A stretch of 64,000 nt of DNA from Microbacteriaceae bacterium. Lineage in GTDB: Bacteria; Actinomycetota; Actinomycetes; Actinomycetales; Microbacteriaceae. Below are positions 41,984-53,906 of the stretch, piece after piece. Position numbers and translations under genes: made by a program. Within the stretch, counting starts at the first letter, position 1. Each line of letters opens with the position of its first letter. The notes beneath the pieces were generated by a model. It saw only the letters and a program-made list of their open reading frames with translations. It had not been told where the DNA came from and ran no database searches. The DNA lies in NCBI GenBank assembly GCA_024639845.1, contig JAHEGG010000006.1, forward strand, positions 1-64,000, in the 5' to 3' direction.

Positions 41984-42913
41984 ATGAGCGTGAAACCTAA
42001 AGTCTTTGGTCATCGAGGGGCTTGCGCCTATCGTCCCGAGAACACTCTCGAATCGTTCAAGCTTGCCTATGACCAGGGCGTGTTCGCGATCGAGTGCGAC
42101 ATCGTGCCAACCAAAGATCACGTGCTGGTGCTACGTCACGAAAATGCCCTCTCTGGCACAACCGACGTTGCTGATCGCCCTGAGTTTGCCGACCTAAAAC
42201 GCTCTGGTTATCTAGACGGGCTCGCGGTTCAGGACTGGTTCACCGAAGACTTCACCCTAGCCGAGCTCAAGCAGCTTCGTGCCATCGAGCGGTTGCCCGA
42301 ATGGCGGCCGGGCTCTGCAGCTTTCGACGGTCAGTGCGAGGTTCCCACTTTGGCCGAACTGCTCGCCGCCCCGTTTCTGAACAATCGCGCCGTGATTCTC
42401 GAGATCAAACACGGGGCCTACTTCGAAGGGTTGGGCATTCCCGTGCTAGACCTGCTGGCCGCCGAAGTTGAGGCGAGCGGATGGCGCGAGCGGGGCATCC
42501 GCTTGATTTTTGAATCATTCAACCTGGATGTGCTCACTCGAGCCCGTGCGCGGCTGGGGGAGATCGGCGAGTATGTGTTTTTGATCGACCGCGACCACCT
42601 GCCGGGCAAGACCCGCTATGTGAGCGACGAGTTTTTGAGCAACCTTGTTGGCAAGGTGCACGGCGTTAGCTTCGATATCGACCTGCTGCTTGGGCAGAAG
42701 CCAGCGTTTTCGAGTGCTGACTTTGGAGCTCCGACTGGGGTTGTTGAGCGGGCACACGCACTCGGTTTTCAAGTTTTCACCTGGACCGCGAGAGTCGAAG
42801 AGGCGCTGTATTCGGTCGAAGAATATTTTCAGCACTTCTTGAACACCGACGCCGACGGAATATTCGTCGACCACCCAGACCTGCTGCTCGGCTATGTCGC
42901 TGGCCACGCCTAA
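41984..42913 (+). CDS. Glycerophosphodiester phosphodiesterase
   Basis: KVFGHRGACAYRPENTLESFKLAYDQGVFAIECDIVPTKDHVLVLRHE. Confidence 0.93.
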   Translation: MSVKPKVFGHRGACAYRPENTLESFKLAYDQGVFAIECDIVPTKDHVLVLRHENALSGTTDVADRPEFADLKRSGYLDGLAVQDWFTEDFTLAELKQLRAIERLPEWRPGSAAFDGQCEVPTLAELLAAPFLNNRAVILEIKHGAYFEGLGIPVLDLLAAEVEASGWRERGIRLIFESFNLDVLTRARARLGEIGEYVFLIDRDHLPGKTRYVSDEFLSNLVGKVHGVSFDIDLLLGQKPAFSSADFGAPTGVVERAHALGFQVFTWTARVEEALYSVEEYFQHFLNTDADGIFVDHPDLLLGYVAGHA

Positions 42914-42925
42914 ACTTGCCTAGTC

Positions 42926-45235
42926 ATGACCCAACTCGACCTCTTCTCAACGCCTGCCGCCGACCCTAATTCGCTGCTCGACGGCCTGAATCCGCAACAG
43001 CGGGCAGCCGTGGTGCACCGTGGCCCGGCTTTGTTGATCGTGGCCGGTGCGGGTTCTGGCAAAACCAAGGTGCTCACCCACCGAATCGCCCACCTGCTGG
43101 CCATCAAAGAGGCTTGGCCGAGCCAAATCCTGGCGATTACCTTCACCAACAAGGCGGCCGGTGAAATGCGTGAGCGCGTTCGTCACCTGCTGGGCGAAGA
43201 TGCCAACGGCATGTGGCTAAAAACCTTCCACTCGGCGTGCGTGATGATTTTGCGTCGCGAGGCGCAGCGGCTGGGCCACGACCCAAACTTCACGATCTAT
43301 GACTCGGGAGATAGCCGAGCGCTCATCAAACGCCTCATCAAAGAGATGGGGGCAGACATTCACAAGCTGACTCCGGCGTTGGTTTCGTCGGTGATTTCAA
43401 ACGCCAAAAACGAACTGCACGATGCCGAAGATTTCATGCGCAACACCGATGCGTCTGACCCGGCCGCTCGAATGATCGCAGAGATTTTTAGTGCATACCA
43501 GCGCGAACTCAAGCGCAACAACGCCTTTGACTTCGACGACCTGATTTCTGAAACGGTGTTCCTGTTCCGCAACTTTCCGGCGGTCGCCGCTCAATACCAG
43601 CGCAAGTTCCGCCACATTCTCGTCGACGAATATCAAGACACCAACAAGGCTCAATACGCGTTGATTCGCGAGCTCACCAAGCGCATCCCAGCCGAGTTCA
43701 GCGAGGTCGACCCGCGCACCGGCGAGGTTATGCCGCCGGCGAGCCTCACCGTGGTAGGCGACAGCGACCAGTCGATCTATGCGTTTCGCGGTGCCGACAT
43801 TCGCAACATCGTCGAGTTTGAAAAGGACTTTCCAGGCGCGAAAACCATCTTGCTAGAGCAGAACTACCGTTCGACTCAGCACATTCTAGATGCTGCCAAC
43901 GCCGTTATCTCGAACAACTTTGATCGACCCAATAAGAACCTTTTCACCGATCGCGGAGCAGGAGACAAGCTCGTCGGATACACGGGCTATTCGGCGCACG
44001 ACGAAGCCCAGTTCATCGCCGACGAAATCAACCAGGCTCACCGTGAGGGGCGCAACTACGGCGACGTGGCCGTGTTCTACCGAACTAACGCTCAAACCCG
44101 TGCACTCGAAGAAATCTTCATTCGCGCTGGTCTTCCATATCGAGTCATTGGTGGCACAAAGTTCTATGAGCGCCAAGAAATCAAGGATGCCTTCGCCTAC
44201 CTGATCTCGATCGCCAACCCGCGTGACGACTTTGCTACCAGACGAATCCTTAACGTGCCTAAGCGCGGAATTGGCGATGCCACCGAAACGCTGCTGGCTA
44301 GCTTTGCCGAGAACAACGGCATCTCGGTGCGCAACGCTCTCGGCCAGGTTGACGCACTAGGGCTAGGCCCGAAGGTAACTTCGGCGATCAAGGGGCTTTC
44401 GGAGTTGCTCGAAGAGGTCGGGGCAACCGTCGAGACCGATCCGGTTGACCACATTCTCAAAACCGTGCTTAGCAAGAGCGGTTATCTCGAGGCGCTGCGA
44501 GCAAGTCGCGACCCCCAAGACGAAGCCAGAATCGAAAACCTCGAAGAACTTGTTTCGGTGGCGCGAGAGTTCCAGCGAGCCAACCCAGAGGGGCGCCTCG
44601 CTGACTTCTTGAACGAGGTTGCGTTGGTTGCGGCAGCCGACGATCTTGACGATGCTTCGGGCACCGTATCCCTGATGACCCTTCACACCGCCAAGGGTCT
44701 CGAGTTTCCGATTGTCTTCTTGGCCGGGCTCGAAGAGGGCTTGTTGCCACACAAGATGTCGTTCACCGTTGCCGGCGGCATGGCCGAGGAACGTCGCCTA
44801 TTTTATGTGGGCATCACCAGAGCCAAAGAGCGCCTGTATGTCAGCCTTGCCATCAGCCGATCGCTCTATGGTGAAACCGAATCTTCGACCCCATCGCGCT
44901 ATCTGCAAGAGATTCCGACCCACCTGATCGAGTGGCGTGAATCTGGTGCTGGTCGCGGCGGAGTGCCGCGAGGTTACACACCGTCGATCGCCGACACTCA
45001 AGGGTTTAGATCGGTGGAGCGTCCGAAAACTGAGTGGAAAGGCGCTATCACGCAGGTGCGCAACAACGAAGGGCTTCAGCTCGCTGTCGGTGACACCGTA
45101 GAGCATGATGCTTTCGGTAAGGGGCGCGTAGTTGCGGTGCAGGGAGAGGGCACTAAACAGACCGCCGAAATCAATTTCGGTGGCCACGGCACCAAACGCC
45201 TGTTGGTCAAGGTAGCGCCTATCACCAAGCTTTGA
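42926..45235 (+). CDS. pcrA: UvrD/PcrA-family ATP-dependent DNA helicase
   Basis: LNPQQRAAVVHRGPALLIVAGAGSGKTKVLTHRIAHLL; VDEYQDTN; YRSTQHI; MTLHTAKGLEF. Confidence 0.95.
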   Translation: MTQLDLFSTPAADPNSLLDGLNPQQRAAVVHRGPALLIVAGAGSGKTKVLTHRIAHLLAIKEAWPSQILAITFTNKAAGEMRERVRHLLGEDANGMWLKTFHSACVMILRREAQRLGHDPNFTIYDSGDSRALIKRLIKEMGADIHKLTPALVSSVISNAKNELHDAEDFMRNTDASDPAARMIAEIFSAYQRELKRNNAFDFDDLISETVFLFRNFPAVAAQYQRKFRHILVDEYQDTNKAQYALIRELTKRIPAEFSEVDPRTGEVMPPASLTVVGDSDQSIYAFRGADIRNIVEFEKDFPGAKTILLEQNYRSTQHILDAANAVISNNFDRPNKNLFTDRGAGDKLVGYTGYSAHDEAQFIADEINQAHREGRNYGDVAVFYRTNAQTRALEEIFIRAGLPYRVIGGTKFYERQEIKDAFAYLISIANPRDDFATRRILNVPKRGIGDATETLLASFAENNGISVRNALGQVDALGLGPKVTSAIKGLSELLEEVGATVETDPVDHILKTVLSKSGYLEALRASRDPQDEARIENLEELVSVAREFQRANPEGRLADFLNEVALVAAADDLDDASGTVSLMTLHTAKGLEFPIVFLAGLEEGLLPHKMSFTVAGGMAEERRLFYVGITRAKERLYVSLAISRSLYGETESSTPSRYLQEIPTHLIEWRESGAGRGGVPRGYTPSIADTQGFRSVERPKTEWKGAITQVRNNEGLQLAVGDTVEHDAFGKGRVVAVQGEGTKQTAEINFGGHGTKRLLVKVAPITKL

Positions 45236-45263
45236 AATCGCGTCTGAGGGATAGGTTTGAGCC

Positions 45264-47027
45264 ATGAGCAAAAAGCTTTTCGCTAGGTTTGCGGCAACGC
45301 TACTGGCGGCCCTCGCGTCGTTATTCATTTTCTCGCCCGCGGCCAATGCCGGGGTAGACGACTTCGAGTTTGAGTCGATGCACGTCGACTATGCACTCTC
45401 GCTCGGAGAGCACAACATCCCACGCCTGAATGTGACCGAAACTCTGGTCGCGAATTTTCCAGAAACCGACCAAAACCGCGGCATCAAGCGTTTGATTCCA
45501 GACGACTACAAGGGTCACGGCCTCAACACGCAAGTCACCTCGGTGCTCGACGAAACTGGTTCGTTCCGCGATTTCACCACCGAATCGGTCGACGGATTTG
45601 TTCAGGTGATTTCGATACACAACGACGAACGGTTCGTTCACGGCCGGCAAACCTACGTGATCAACTACAGCCAGAACTGGGTGGTCGGCAACTTTGGTGC
45701 AACCGACGAGTTTTACTGGGATGTCAACGGCACAGGATGGGCGCAGTCGTTCGGTTCGGTGACCGCCACTGTTACTCTCGCCCCAGAGCTCGCCAAGGTG
45801 TTGCACACCGAAGGGGTTTCTTGCTACGCGGGGGCATCGGGAGCCAACGAAGCTTGTGGCAAGCTCGAGGTAAGCGCTTCGACGGCTCGAATTGACTTTG
45901 CTGCCAAAAACCTGGGGCCGGGCGAAACCCTGACCATCGACCTGCCATTCAAGGCGGGGCTGATCAACACCGGCAACGTTTCGCAGGTGTCCGGCACGAT
46001 CGACTTCGCGCTGTTCTGGGCTTGCGGTGCGGTCATCCTCGTGGTTTTAGGTTGGGCACTGTTCTATCGAATTCAGGTCATCGGCGGCCGAGGCATGCGC
46101 AAGTTCATCCCGGTGCAGTATCAAGGGCCAGAAACCCCGACGCTCGCCGCCGTTGCCAAGGTGATTTCAAGTTCGCGCTGGAAGTCGGCTCTGATTGTGC
46201 AGGCTGCCGTCAACGGCTATGTTTCTATCGCCAACGCCGAAGCGGGCGTGTGGAACCTTAGCAAGACAGGCAAGACGCCCACCGAATCAGCGCAACAGCA
46301 GTTTCTCGAGCGGCTTTTTCGCGGTGGTCTCGAGTCGGTAGATCTCGGCTCAGAAATCGACGAGGTTGAATCGATCAGAATCGTCAACGTCTTCGATGAC
46401 ACCTCAAAATATGCCGAAGCCGAAGCGCTCGCCGGCGGCTACTTCTCGCACTACGCAATAAAAACCGCCGTTCGCACCTGGTTGGTCATGCTGCTCGCAA
46501 CGGCAGGGATGCTCTGGACCGCGATCTCGTTGGACGCGGTGGTTGACGCTGGGTTCATCGGTGTGCCGATCATCCTTGGTTTGATTGCCACCTTCGCACA
46601 CTTCGTGTTGTTGCTAACCAAACGCTTGCCGACCCAAGCGGGGGTCGACTTGGCCGGCTACATGGACGGACTCAAGACCTACATCGGTATGGCCGAACAG
46701 AGCCGCCTCGAATTCCTGCAGTCGCCCAAGGGTGCCACTCGAGAAAAAGGCACGCTCGGACAGCCCGAAATTCTGCATCTCTATGAACAGACCCTGCCCT
46801 GGGCCATTTTGCTCGGTCTTGAAAAAGAGTGGACCAAAGTGCTGGCCACGTATTACACCGAAAACAACCAGCCAACCTGGCTGCCGGTGCTTGCCATTCA
46901 AAGTTTTAGCCTTTCTGGGCTGGATTCGGCAATCAGCCAAAGCCTTGCGGTTAGTTCATCAAGCGGCAGTGACGGTGGAGGCTCCGCAGGCGGCGGTGGT
47001 GGCGGTGGCGGCGGCGGCGGCGTTTAG
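45264..47027 (+). CDS. DUF2207 predicted membrane protein, poly-Gly C-terminus
   Basis: Signal peptide, DUF2207-type ectodomain, TM segments, SSSSGSDGGGSAGGGGGGGGGGGV tail. Confidence 0.85.
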   Translation: MSKKLFARFAATLLAALASLFIFSPAANAGVDDFEFESMHVDYALSLGEHNIPRLNVTETLVANFPETDQNRGIKRLIPDDYKGHGLNTQVTSVLDETGSFRDFTTESVDGFVQVISIHNDERFVHGRQTYVINYSQNWVVGNFGATDEFYWDVNGTGWAQSFGSVTATVTLAPELAKVLHTEGVSCYAGASGANEACGKLEVSASTARIDFAAKNLGPGETLTIDLPFKAGLINTGNVSQVSGTIDFALFWACGAVILVVLGWALFYRIQVIGGRGMRKFIPVQYQGPETPTLAAVAKVISSSRWKSALIVQAAVNGYVSIANAEAGVWNLSKTGKTPTESAQQQFLERLFRGGLESVDLGSEIDEVESIRIVNVFDDTSKYAEAEALAGGYFSHYAIKTAVRTWLVMLLATAGMLWTAISLDAVVDAGFIGVPIILGLIATFAHFVLLLTKRLPTQAGVDLAGYMDGLKTYIGMAEQSRLEFLQSPKGATREKGTLGQPEILHLYEQTLPWAILLGLEKEWTKVLATYYTENNQPTWLPVLAIQSFSLSGLDSAISQSLAVSSSSGSDGGGSAGGGGGGGGGGGV

Positions 47028-47130
47028 CCGATAACCGCAATATTCGAGGTCTAAGGGCGATAAACTTTAGGTGTCGAAGGCCTCAATCTTGGCTCAATCG
47101 GCCCCCAAATCCCATTGAAATGGAATCACA

Positions 47131-48288
47131 TTGGATCTTTTTGAATACCAAGCCCGCGACATGTTCGAGGCTCACGGCGTTCCTGTTCTGCAGGGTCTGA
47201 TCGCCGACACCCCAGAAGAGGCCGAAGCCGCCGCCGCCAAGATTGGCGGAGTTGTTGTGGTCAAGGCCCAGGTAAAGGTTGGCGGTCGCGGTAAGGCCGG
47301 CGGTGTCAAGGTTGCCAAGACCCCAGAAGAGGCTCGAGCTCACGCCGAAGCCATTCTCGGCCTTGACATCAAGGGTCACATCGTCAAGCGCGTAATGATC
47401 GCCCAGGGTGCAGCCATCGACCAGGAGTACTACTTCTCGGTCATGCTTGACCGTTCAAACCGCACCTTTCTCTCGCTCTGCAGCGTCGAGGGCGGCATGG
47501 ACATCGAGCAACTAGCCGTCGAGCGCCCAGACGCCCTAGCCAAGATCGCGGTGGATGCCGTTGCCGGCATCGACCTCGTCAAGGCTCGCGAAATCGCACT
47601 GGCCGGTCACTTTCCAGCCGAGCTAGCCGACAAAGTCGCCCCGGTTCTAGCCAAACTTTATGAAGTCTTCGTCAAAGAAGATGCAACCCTCGTCGAGGTG
47701 AACCCGTTGGTTCTAACCAAGGATGGTCAAATCCTGGCTCTCGACGGAAAGGTGACCCTTGACGACAACGCCGAGTTCCGTCACGAGCGCGAAGAACTCG
47801 AGCGCGACGACCTCGACCCACTAGAGGCGAAGGCTAAGGCCTGGGACCTCAACTATGTGAAACTCGATGGTCAGGTCGGAATCATCGGAAACGGTGCCGG
47901 TCTGGTTATGTCGACCCTCGACGTGGTTGCTTATGCAGGTGAGCGTCACGGCGGCGTTCGTCCGGCAAACTTCCTTGACATCGGTGGCGGCGCCTCGGCA
48001 GAGGTTATGGCCAACGGTCTCGACGTCATCCTCGGCGACGAGCAGGTCAAGAGCGTGTTCGTCAACGTGTTCGGTGGAATCACCGCCTGTGACGCGGTTG
48101 CCAACGGAATCGTCGGCGCTCTCGAGAAGCTCGGCTCGGCTGCCACCAAGCCTCTGGTCGTTCGACTCGACGGCAACAACGTGGCTGAGGGTCGTCGCAT
48201 CCTCGCAGATTTTGCCCACCCGCTAGTCACCGTGGTCGAAACCATGGATGAGGCTGCCGACAAGGCCGCCGAACTGGCCAACCGATAG
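47131..48288 (+). CDS. sucC: Succinate--CoA ligase [ADP-forming] subunit beta (TTG start)
   Basis: [39 protein letters not shown]. Confidence 0.97.
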   Translation: MDLFEYQARDMFEAHGVPVLQGLIADTPEEAEAAAAKIGGVVVVKAQVKVGGRGKAGGVKVAKTPEEARAHAEAILGLDIKGHIVKRVMIAQGAAIDQEYYFSVMLDRSNRTFLSLCSVEGGMDIEQLAVERPDALAKIAVDAVAGIDLVKAREIALAGHFPAELADKVAPVLAKLYEVFVKEDATLVEVNPLVLTKDGQILALDGKVTLDDNAEFRHEREELERDDLDPLEAKAKAWDLNYVKLDGQVGIIGNGAGLVMSTLDVVAYAGERHGGVRPANFLDIGGGASAEVMANGLDVILGDEQVKSVFVNVFGGITACDAVANGIVGALEKLGSAATKPLVVRLDGNNVAEGRRILADFAHPLVTVVETMDEAADKAAELANR

Positions 48289-48310
48289 ACGCGAGAAGGA
48301 ACAAAAAGAA

Positions 48311-49198
48311 ATGGCTATTTTTCTAGACGGAAACTCGCGAATCATCGTTCAGGGAATGACCGGTAGCGAGGGTATGAAGCACACCACCCGCATGCTTGCT
48401 GGCGGCTCTAACATCGTCGGCGGCGTAAACCCGCGGAAGGCTGGCGAGACCGTTGAAATCGAAGGCAAGAGCCTTCCGGTGTTCGGCACGGTGGCAGAGG
48501 CAATGGCGGCCACCGGTGCAAATGTTTCGGTGATCTTCGTTCCACCTGCGTTCGCCAAGGCGGCCGTGGTTGAGGCGATTGACGCCGAGATCGAACTCGC
48601 GGTCGTGATCACCGAAGGCATTCCGGTTCACGACTCGGCCAGCTTCTGGGCATACTCGTGCTCGAAGGGCAACAAGACTCGCATCATCGGCCCAAACTGC
48701 CCTGGCATCATCAGCCCAGAGCAGTCGAACGCCGGCATCACCCCGTCGAACATCACCGGTCGCGGCCCGATCGGCCTCGTGTCGAAGTCGGGAACCTTGA
48801 CCTACCAGATGATGTTCGAACTTCGTGACATCGGATTCTCGACCGCAATCGGAATCGGTGGAGACCCGATCATCGGCACCACCCACATCGACGCGCTCGC
48901 CGCTTTCGAAGCCGACCCAGAGACCAAGGCCATCGTGCTTATTGGTGAGATCGGTGGAGACAGCGAAGAGAAGGCTGCCGCATACATCGCTAAGAATGTG
49001 ACCAAGCCGGTTGTCGCCTATGTTGCAGGATTCACCGCACCAGAGGGCAAGACCATGGGTCACGCCGGTGCGATCGTATCTGGTTCGGCAGGAACCGCCC
49101 AGGCCAAAAAGGAAGCCTTCGAAGCCGTCGGCGTGAAAGTCGGCAAGACTCCAAGCGAGACCGCAGCGCTGATGCGCGAAGTGGTCAAGGGCCTCTAA
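48311..49198 (+). CDS. sucD: Succinate--CoA ligase subunit alpha
   Basis: [59 protein letters not shown]. Confidence 0.97.
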   Translation: MAIFLDGNSRIIVQGMTGSEGMKHTTRMLAGGSNIVGGVNPRKAGETVEIEGKSLPVFGTVAEAMAATGANVSVIFVPPAFAKAAVVEAIDAEIELAVVITEGIPVHDSASFWAYSCSKGNKTRIIGPNCPGIISPEQSNAGITPSNITGRGPIGLVSKSGTLTYQMMFELRDIGFSTAIGIGGDPIIGTTHIDALAAFEADPETKAIVLIGEIGGDSEEKAAAYIAKNVTKPVVAYVAGFTAPEGKTMGHAGAIVSGSAGTAQAKKEAFEAVGVKVGKTPSETAALMREVVKGL

Positions 49199-49207
49199 AC
49201 ACCGAAC

Positions 49208-50464
49208 GTGGCTAAGCGCGAGGGAGGCACCACACGCAGGTTGACCCTGCTGGTCGGGGCTTTGGACGCGCTGTTCATCGTCGCTCTAACGTTTGTCGTT
49301 CTGATCGCGCTCGGCACTGCCGTTTGGTTGGTAGAAAACGATCCAGATATTCCATGGGTTATGTCGCTTCAAACCATGGCCAACTTCTGGTTTGTGGCAC
49401 ACGGCGTGAGCATCCACGTTTTGGCGCAAGATTTGGTTGGCATTCCGGTTCCCGAGTTCACCTTCTCGTTGGCACCGATTCTGCTGCTGGGTGTGGTCTA
49501 TTTGTTCGGTCGACGCACCGCTAAGAAACTCGCGCTGGCAGGCGAATTTTGGCCCGGATGGCTCGGCGCTTTCGCCGTCTATCTGATTGCCTCGATAGTG
49601 CTGACTCCCATTGCCTCGGCCCCAACGGTTCACCCAGATTCGAGTCAAGCGGCGGCGTTTCCGGCCATGCTTTACCTGGCTTCGATTGTGGTCACCAACC
49701 TGTTCGGTAAGGGCAGCGGGGATGCTCTTGAGCGGGTCTGGCTCAAAAACTTCGTCGAGCGTCAATCTCAAAGTGCGAACTGGTTTTTCGCTTCTCTGAG
49801 CTCGCCCGCGCTCCGCGCCGGAACGGGTGTCGTGGTCGGCCTTCTCGGTGTTTCGGCTCTGTGGTTGGGGTTAAGCCTGGCGTTCAACTGGATTCCGGTC
49901 ATCCGGCTTTATGAGGGTTTGCAGGTCAGTGCCATCGGTGGCATCGTGGTGACTCTCGGTCAACTTTTCGTGCTGCCAAACCTGATCATTTTTGGCGCGG
50001 CCTGGTTTACCGGCGTTGGCTTTTCGATTGGCACCGGTTCGTCGGTGAGCCCGATCGGCACCGAACTCGGCCCGATTCCTGCCCTGCCGATTTTCGGCGG
50101 CCTTCCGATCGGCGACACCTTCATCGGTCTTGCCGCGATCGTGGTGCCGGTAGTGCTCGCGCTTGTTTGCACGCTGTGGGTGAAGTCGCACACCAAACAA
50201 ATTCGATTCAACTTCGCGTCACCGCTAACCGCAGCGCTTTCGCTCGGTCTGGGTGTGGGCATAGTGGCGGCCGTCGAGTCCGGTGTGCTTGCAATGTTGG
50301 CCAGCGGCGGCATCGGCCCTGGTCGTCTGGCAACCTTTGGCATCAACCCTTGGATGCTCGCGCTCGTGGTCTTCGTCGAGGTGGCACCGGTCTCGTTCCT
50401 TGCCGCGTTTTACAGTGCTCGTCCTGAGAAGGCAGCCCCGATTCCCGACTATCTCAAAAGGTAA
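49208..50464 (+). CDS. DUF6350-like integral membrane protein
   Basis: Multi-TM; genomic context sucD-(DUF6350)-purN-purH is typical of Actinobacteria. Confidence 0.75.
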   Translation: MAKREGGTTRRLTLLVGALDALFIVALTFVVLIALGTAVWLVENDPDIPWVMSLQTMANFWFVAHGVSIHVLAQDLVGIPVPEFTFSLAPILLLGVVYLFGRRTAKKLALAGEFWPGWLGAFAVYLIASIVLTPIASAPTVHPDSSQAAAFPAMLYLASIVVTNLFGKGSGDALERVWLKNFVERQSQSANWFFASLSSPALRAGTGVVVGLLGVSALWLGLSLAFNWIPVIRLYEGLQVSAIGGIVVTLGQLFVLPNLIIFGAAWFTGVGFSIGTGSSVSPIGTELGPIPALPIFGGLPIGDTFIGLAAIVVPVVLALVCTLWVKSHTKQIRFNFASPLTAALSLGLGVGIVAAVESGVLAMLASGGIGPGRLATFGINPWMLALVVFVEVAPVSFLAAFYSARPEKAAPIPDYLKR

Positions 50465-50473
50465 ACTAGAGCG

Positions 50474-51055
50474 GTGCTGTCGGTCGTTGTTCTCATATCT
50501 GGTTCTGGTTCGAACCTGCGGGCACTTCTCGACGCCTGTCAGAGCCCGCTATTCGGAGCCAAGGTTCGCGCCGTTGGCGCAGACAACCCAGCAACCGGTC
50601 TTGAGCACGCCGAACTGTTCGGAGTGCCGACTTTTGTGGTTGATCCTGGTCGTTTTGAAACCCGCGAAGCTTGGGCCGACGCGCTGCTTGCCAACGTTCA
50701 ACACTTCGAGCCAGACCTTGTGGTGCTAGCCGGATTCATGCGGATTCTGCCGGCCAACTTTGTTCAAGCGCTCTCGCCAAACCTCATCAACACCCACCCT
50801 TCACTGCTGCCGGCTTTTCCCGGAGCACATGCGGTGCGCGATGCCCTTTCCGCCGGGGCAAAAACCACCGGCGTGACCATCCACGTTGTCGACGAAGGAG
50901 TCGATACCGGACCGCAACTGGCGCAACGCGAGGTGCAGGTCGAAGTTAACGACACCCAGAGCTCGCTTCATGAGCGCATCAAGGTCGTTGAACGCGAACT
51001 GCTCGTCGATGTTGTTCGTCAGATCGCTCAGCAACAGCTTCAACTTTCCGTCTAA
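50474..51055 (+). CDS. purN: Phosphoribosylglycinamide formyltransferase (GTG start)
   Basis: [55 protein letters not shown]. Confidence 0.97.
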   Translation: MLSVVVLISGSGSNLRALLDACQSPLFGAKVRAVGADNPATGLEHAELFGVPTFVVDPGRFETREAWADALLANVQHFEPDLVVLAGFMRILPANFVQALSPNLINTHPSLLPAFPGAHAVRDALSAGAKTTGVTIHVVDEGVDTGPQLAQREVQVEVNDTQSSLHERIKVVERELLVDVVRQIAQQQLQLSV

Positions 51056-51078
51056 CTCCTTCAAACGAAAGGCCGCCA

Positions 51079-52728
51079 GTGGCATCTGCCGACCGCAACC
51101 CAAACGACTACCGTCACCGTGACCGCATTCCGGTTCGCCGTGCACTGATTTCGGTGAGCGACAAAACCGGGCTTCTCGACCTCGCCAAGGCGCTGGCCGA
51201 GAATGGCGTTTCGATTGTGTCGACCGGTTCGACTGCCAAGACCATCGCCGATGCCGGCATCGCGGTCACCGAGGTTTCGCAGATTACTGGTTTTCCAGAG
51301 TCACTCGACGGTCGCGTCAAGACTCTTCACCCAAAGATTCACGGTGGCCTACTTGCCGACCTGCGCCTGGTGTCACACGAGCAACAACTCAGTGAACTCG
51401 GTATCGAGGCCTTCGAGCTAGTCGTGGTCAACCTTTATCCGTTCGTACAAACCGTTGCTAACGGCGCTAAGGGTGACGCTGCCATCGAGCAAATCGACAT
51501 CGGTGGTCCAGCCATGGTTCGAGCCGCTGCCAAGAACCACGCCAACGTTGCAATCGTGGTCGACCCGAGCCGCTATTCCGAGATCGTGGCCGCGTTGCCA
51601 ACCGGCGGAACCACTCTGGCACAGCGCCGCGAGCTGGCCGCCAACGCATTCGCTCACACCGCACGTTATGACTCCGCGGTTGCCAGCTGGTTTGCCACCG
51701 AACTAGACAACGAGTGGCGCAAGGGTGCCGGTCAAGATTCGAGCAACGAGTCGAAGAACCCTGGATTCGCCCAGCACGTCACCATCGAAGGCGAACTGGT
51801 TAGCGTGCTTCGCTACGGCGAAAACTCACACCAGCCGGCAGCCCTGTATCGCACGGAGGGTGATGGCTCGGTCTCGGGCATCGCGCAGGCTCGGGTGCTC
51901 AGCGGCAAAGAAATGTCATTCAACAACTATGTCGACGCAGATGCCGCTCTGCGCGCTGCCTTCGACCACGTCGAGCCGGCCGTTGCGATCATCAAGCACG
52001 CCAACCCGTGCGGCATAGCAATTGGTGACCCCAACGCGGCCGATCCCATTGCGGATGCTCACGCGAACGCATACGTTTGCGACTCGACCTCGGCATTCGG
52101 TGGTGTGATTGCGGCCAACCGTCCGATCACCAAGATCATGGCCCAGCAGATCGTCTCGAGCTTCAGCGAGGTGGTAATCGCACCGAGCTACGAGTTTGAA
52201 GCGCTCGAGTTGCTCACCAAAAAGCCAGACATGCGAATTCTCCAGCTTCCGCCAAACTACGCGCGCGAAGCGCTTGAGGTTCGTCAAATCTCGGGCGGAC
52301 TGCTGGTGCAAGAACCCGACACCTTCGGGGCCTTCAACCCAGCATCCTGGGAGTTGGTCACCGGTATGCCGGCCAGCCCAGAGGTTATGCGCGACCTGAT
52401 TTTCGCCTGGCGAGCCTGCCGCGCGGTCAAGTCAAACGGAATCCTGTTGGCCAAAAACGGTGCATCGGTTGGCGTTGGAATGGGCCAGGTGAACCGCGTT
52501 GACTCGTGCAAACTTGCCGTCGAGCGTGCCGCCAGCCGTGCCAAGGATTCGGTAGCCGCATCCGACGCTTTCTTCCCGTTCCCAGATGGCGCGCAGGTGC
52601 TCATCGATGCGGGAGTAAAGGCGATCGTTCAACCCGGTGGCTCAAAGAAAGACCAGCTCACCATCGACGTTGCGGCAGCTGCCGGCATCACCATGTACTT
52701 CACCAAGGAACGCCACTTTTATCACTAA
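51079..52728 (+). CDS. purH: Bifunctional AICAR formyltransferase / IMP cyclohydrolase
   Basis: [46 protein letters not shown]. Confidence 0.98.
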   Translation: MASADRNPNDYRHRDRIPVRRALISVSDKTGLLDLAKALAENGVSIVSTGSTAKTIADAGIAVTEVSQITGFPESLDGRVKTLHPKIHGGLLADLRLVSHEQQLSELGIEAFELVVVNLYPFVQTVANGAKGDAAIEQIDIGGPAMVRAAAKNHANVAIVVDPSRYSEIVAALPTGGTTLAQRRELAANAFAHTARYDSAVASWFATELDNEWRKGAGQDSSNESKNPGFAQHVTIEGELVSVLRYGENSHQPAALYRTEGDGSVSGIAQARVLSGKEMSFNNYVDADAALRAAFDHVEPAVAIIKHANPCGIAIGDPNAADPIADAHANAYVCDSTSAFGGVIAANRPITKIMAQQIVSSFSEVVIAPSYEFEALELLTKKPDMRILQLPPNYAREALEVRQISGGLLVQEPDTFGAFNPASWELVTGMPASPEVMRDLIFAWRACRAVKSNGILLAKNGASVGVGMGQVNRVDSCKLAVERAASRAKDSVAASDAFFPFPDGAQVLIDAGVKAIVQPGGSKKDQLTIDVAAAAGITMYFTKERHFYH

Positions 52729-52776
52729 GCCAACCAATAGGCTTAACTCGATCCCAAATCCCAAAAGGAGAAACAC

Positions 52777-53733
52777 ATGTCCCGTCACGGAAAAGTCTCG
52801 GTCATCGGAGCCGGCTTCTATGGCACAACCACCGCTCAGCGCCTCGCCGAATATGACATCTTCGACACCGTTGTGCTCACCGACATTCTCGATGGCAAAC
52901 CACAGGGAGTTGCTCTAGACATCAACCAGAGTCGTTCAATCGAAGGCTTTGAAACCGAGGTCGTCGGCGCAACCACTCTTCCTGATGGTTCTGGCTACGA
53001 GGCCATTGCCGACAGTGACATTGTCATCATCACCGCTGGTTTGCCGCGCAAGCCTGGCATGACTCGCATGGACTTGCTCGAAGTGAACGCCGGCATCGTC
53101 GGCGGCGTCGCCAAGAACATCGCAAAGTATGCACCGAACGCCGTCATCCTTGTGGTCTCGAACCCGCTCGACGAGATGACTGCGCTAGCCCAGAAGGCCT
53201 CTGGATTCCCGAAGGAGCGCGTGATCGGCCAGGCCGGTGTGCTCGACACGGCTCGTTTCACCAACTTTGTAGCCGAGGCAACCGGTGCAGCAACCAAGGA
53301 TGTTCGCACCCTGACCCTCGGCTCGCACGGCGAGACCATGGTTCCAGTACCAAGCGTTTCGACCGTCAACGGCAAGAAGATCGTCGACGTTCTCGGTGCC
53401 GATAAGGTTGCCGAATTGGTTGACCGCACCCGCAACGGTGGTGCCGAAATCGTGGCCTTGCTCAAGACCGGCTCCGCCTACTACGCACCGAGCGCTGCGG
53501 TAGCCCGCATGGCCAAGGCCGTTCACGAGGATTCGGGTGCTGTGTTCCCGGTCTGTGCCTGGGTTGACGGTCAGTTCGGCATCTCTGGTGTCTACCTCGG
53601 TGTCGAAGCTCAGCTCGGCAAGGGTGGCATCAAGCACGTCGTCGAGACTCCGCTAGAGGCCGACGAACTCGAGAACCTCAAGGTTGCTGCCGAAGCCGTT
53701 CGGGCCAAGCAGGCAGACGTCGAAAACCTCTAG
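52777..53733 (+). CDS. mdh: Malate dehydrogenase
   Basis: KVSVIGAGFYGTTTAQRLAEYDI; ITAGLPRKPGMTRMDLLEVNA; GSHGETMVP. Confidence 0.94.
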   Translation: MSRHGKVSVIGAGFYGTTTAQRLAEYDIFDTVVLTDILDGKPQGVALDINQSRSIEGFETEVVGATTLPDGSGYEAIADSDIVIITAGLPRKPGMTRMDLLEVNAGIVGGVAKNIAKYAPNAVILVVSNPLDEMTALAQKASGFPKERVIGQAGVLDTARFTNFVAEATGAATKDVRTLTLGSHGETMVPVPSVSTVNGKKIVDVLGADKVAELVDRTRNGGAEIVALLKTGSAYYAPSAAVARMAKAVHEDSGAVFPVCAWVDGQFGISGVYLGVEAQLGKGGIKHVVETPLEADELENLKVAAEAVRAKQADVENL

Positions 53734-53777
53734 GTCGACACCGAAACAAACCAAAACTTGGATGCGCGCATCCGCTT

Positions 53778-53807
53778 GAAACCGCTCGAAAAACTCGGGC
53801 GGTTTTC
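53778..53807 (+). terminator. Rho-independent terminator downstream of mdh
   Basis: GAAACCGCTCG aaaaa CTCGGGCGGTTTTCTTGTTTC. Confidence 0.75.
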
Positions 53808-53906
53808 TTGTTTCTTTTGCAATAACTCACGCTTTTGGCGTGTTAGCCTACAAGGCTGGTCTGTTCGTGCCCGAACGACCAATCAGATTCTGAAAGAGTT
53901 CTCCAA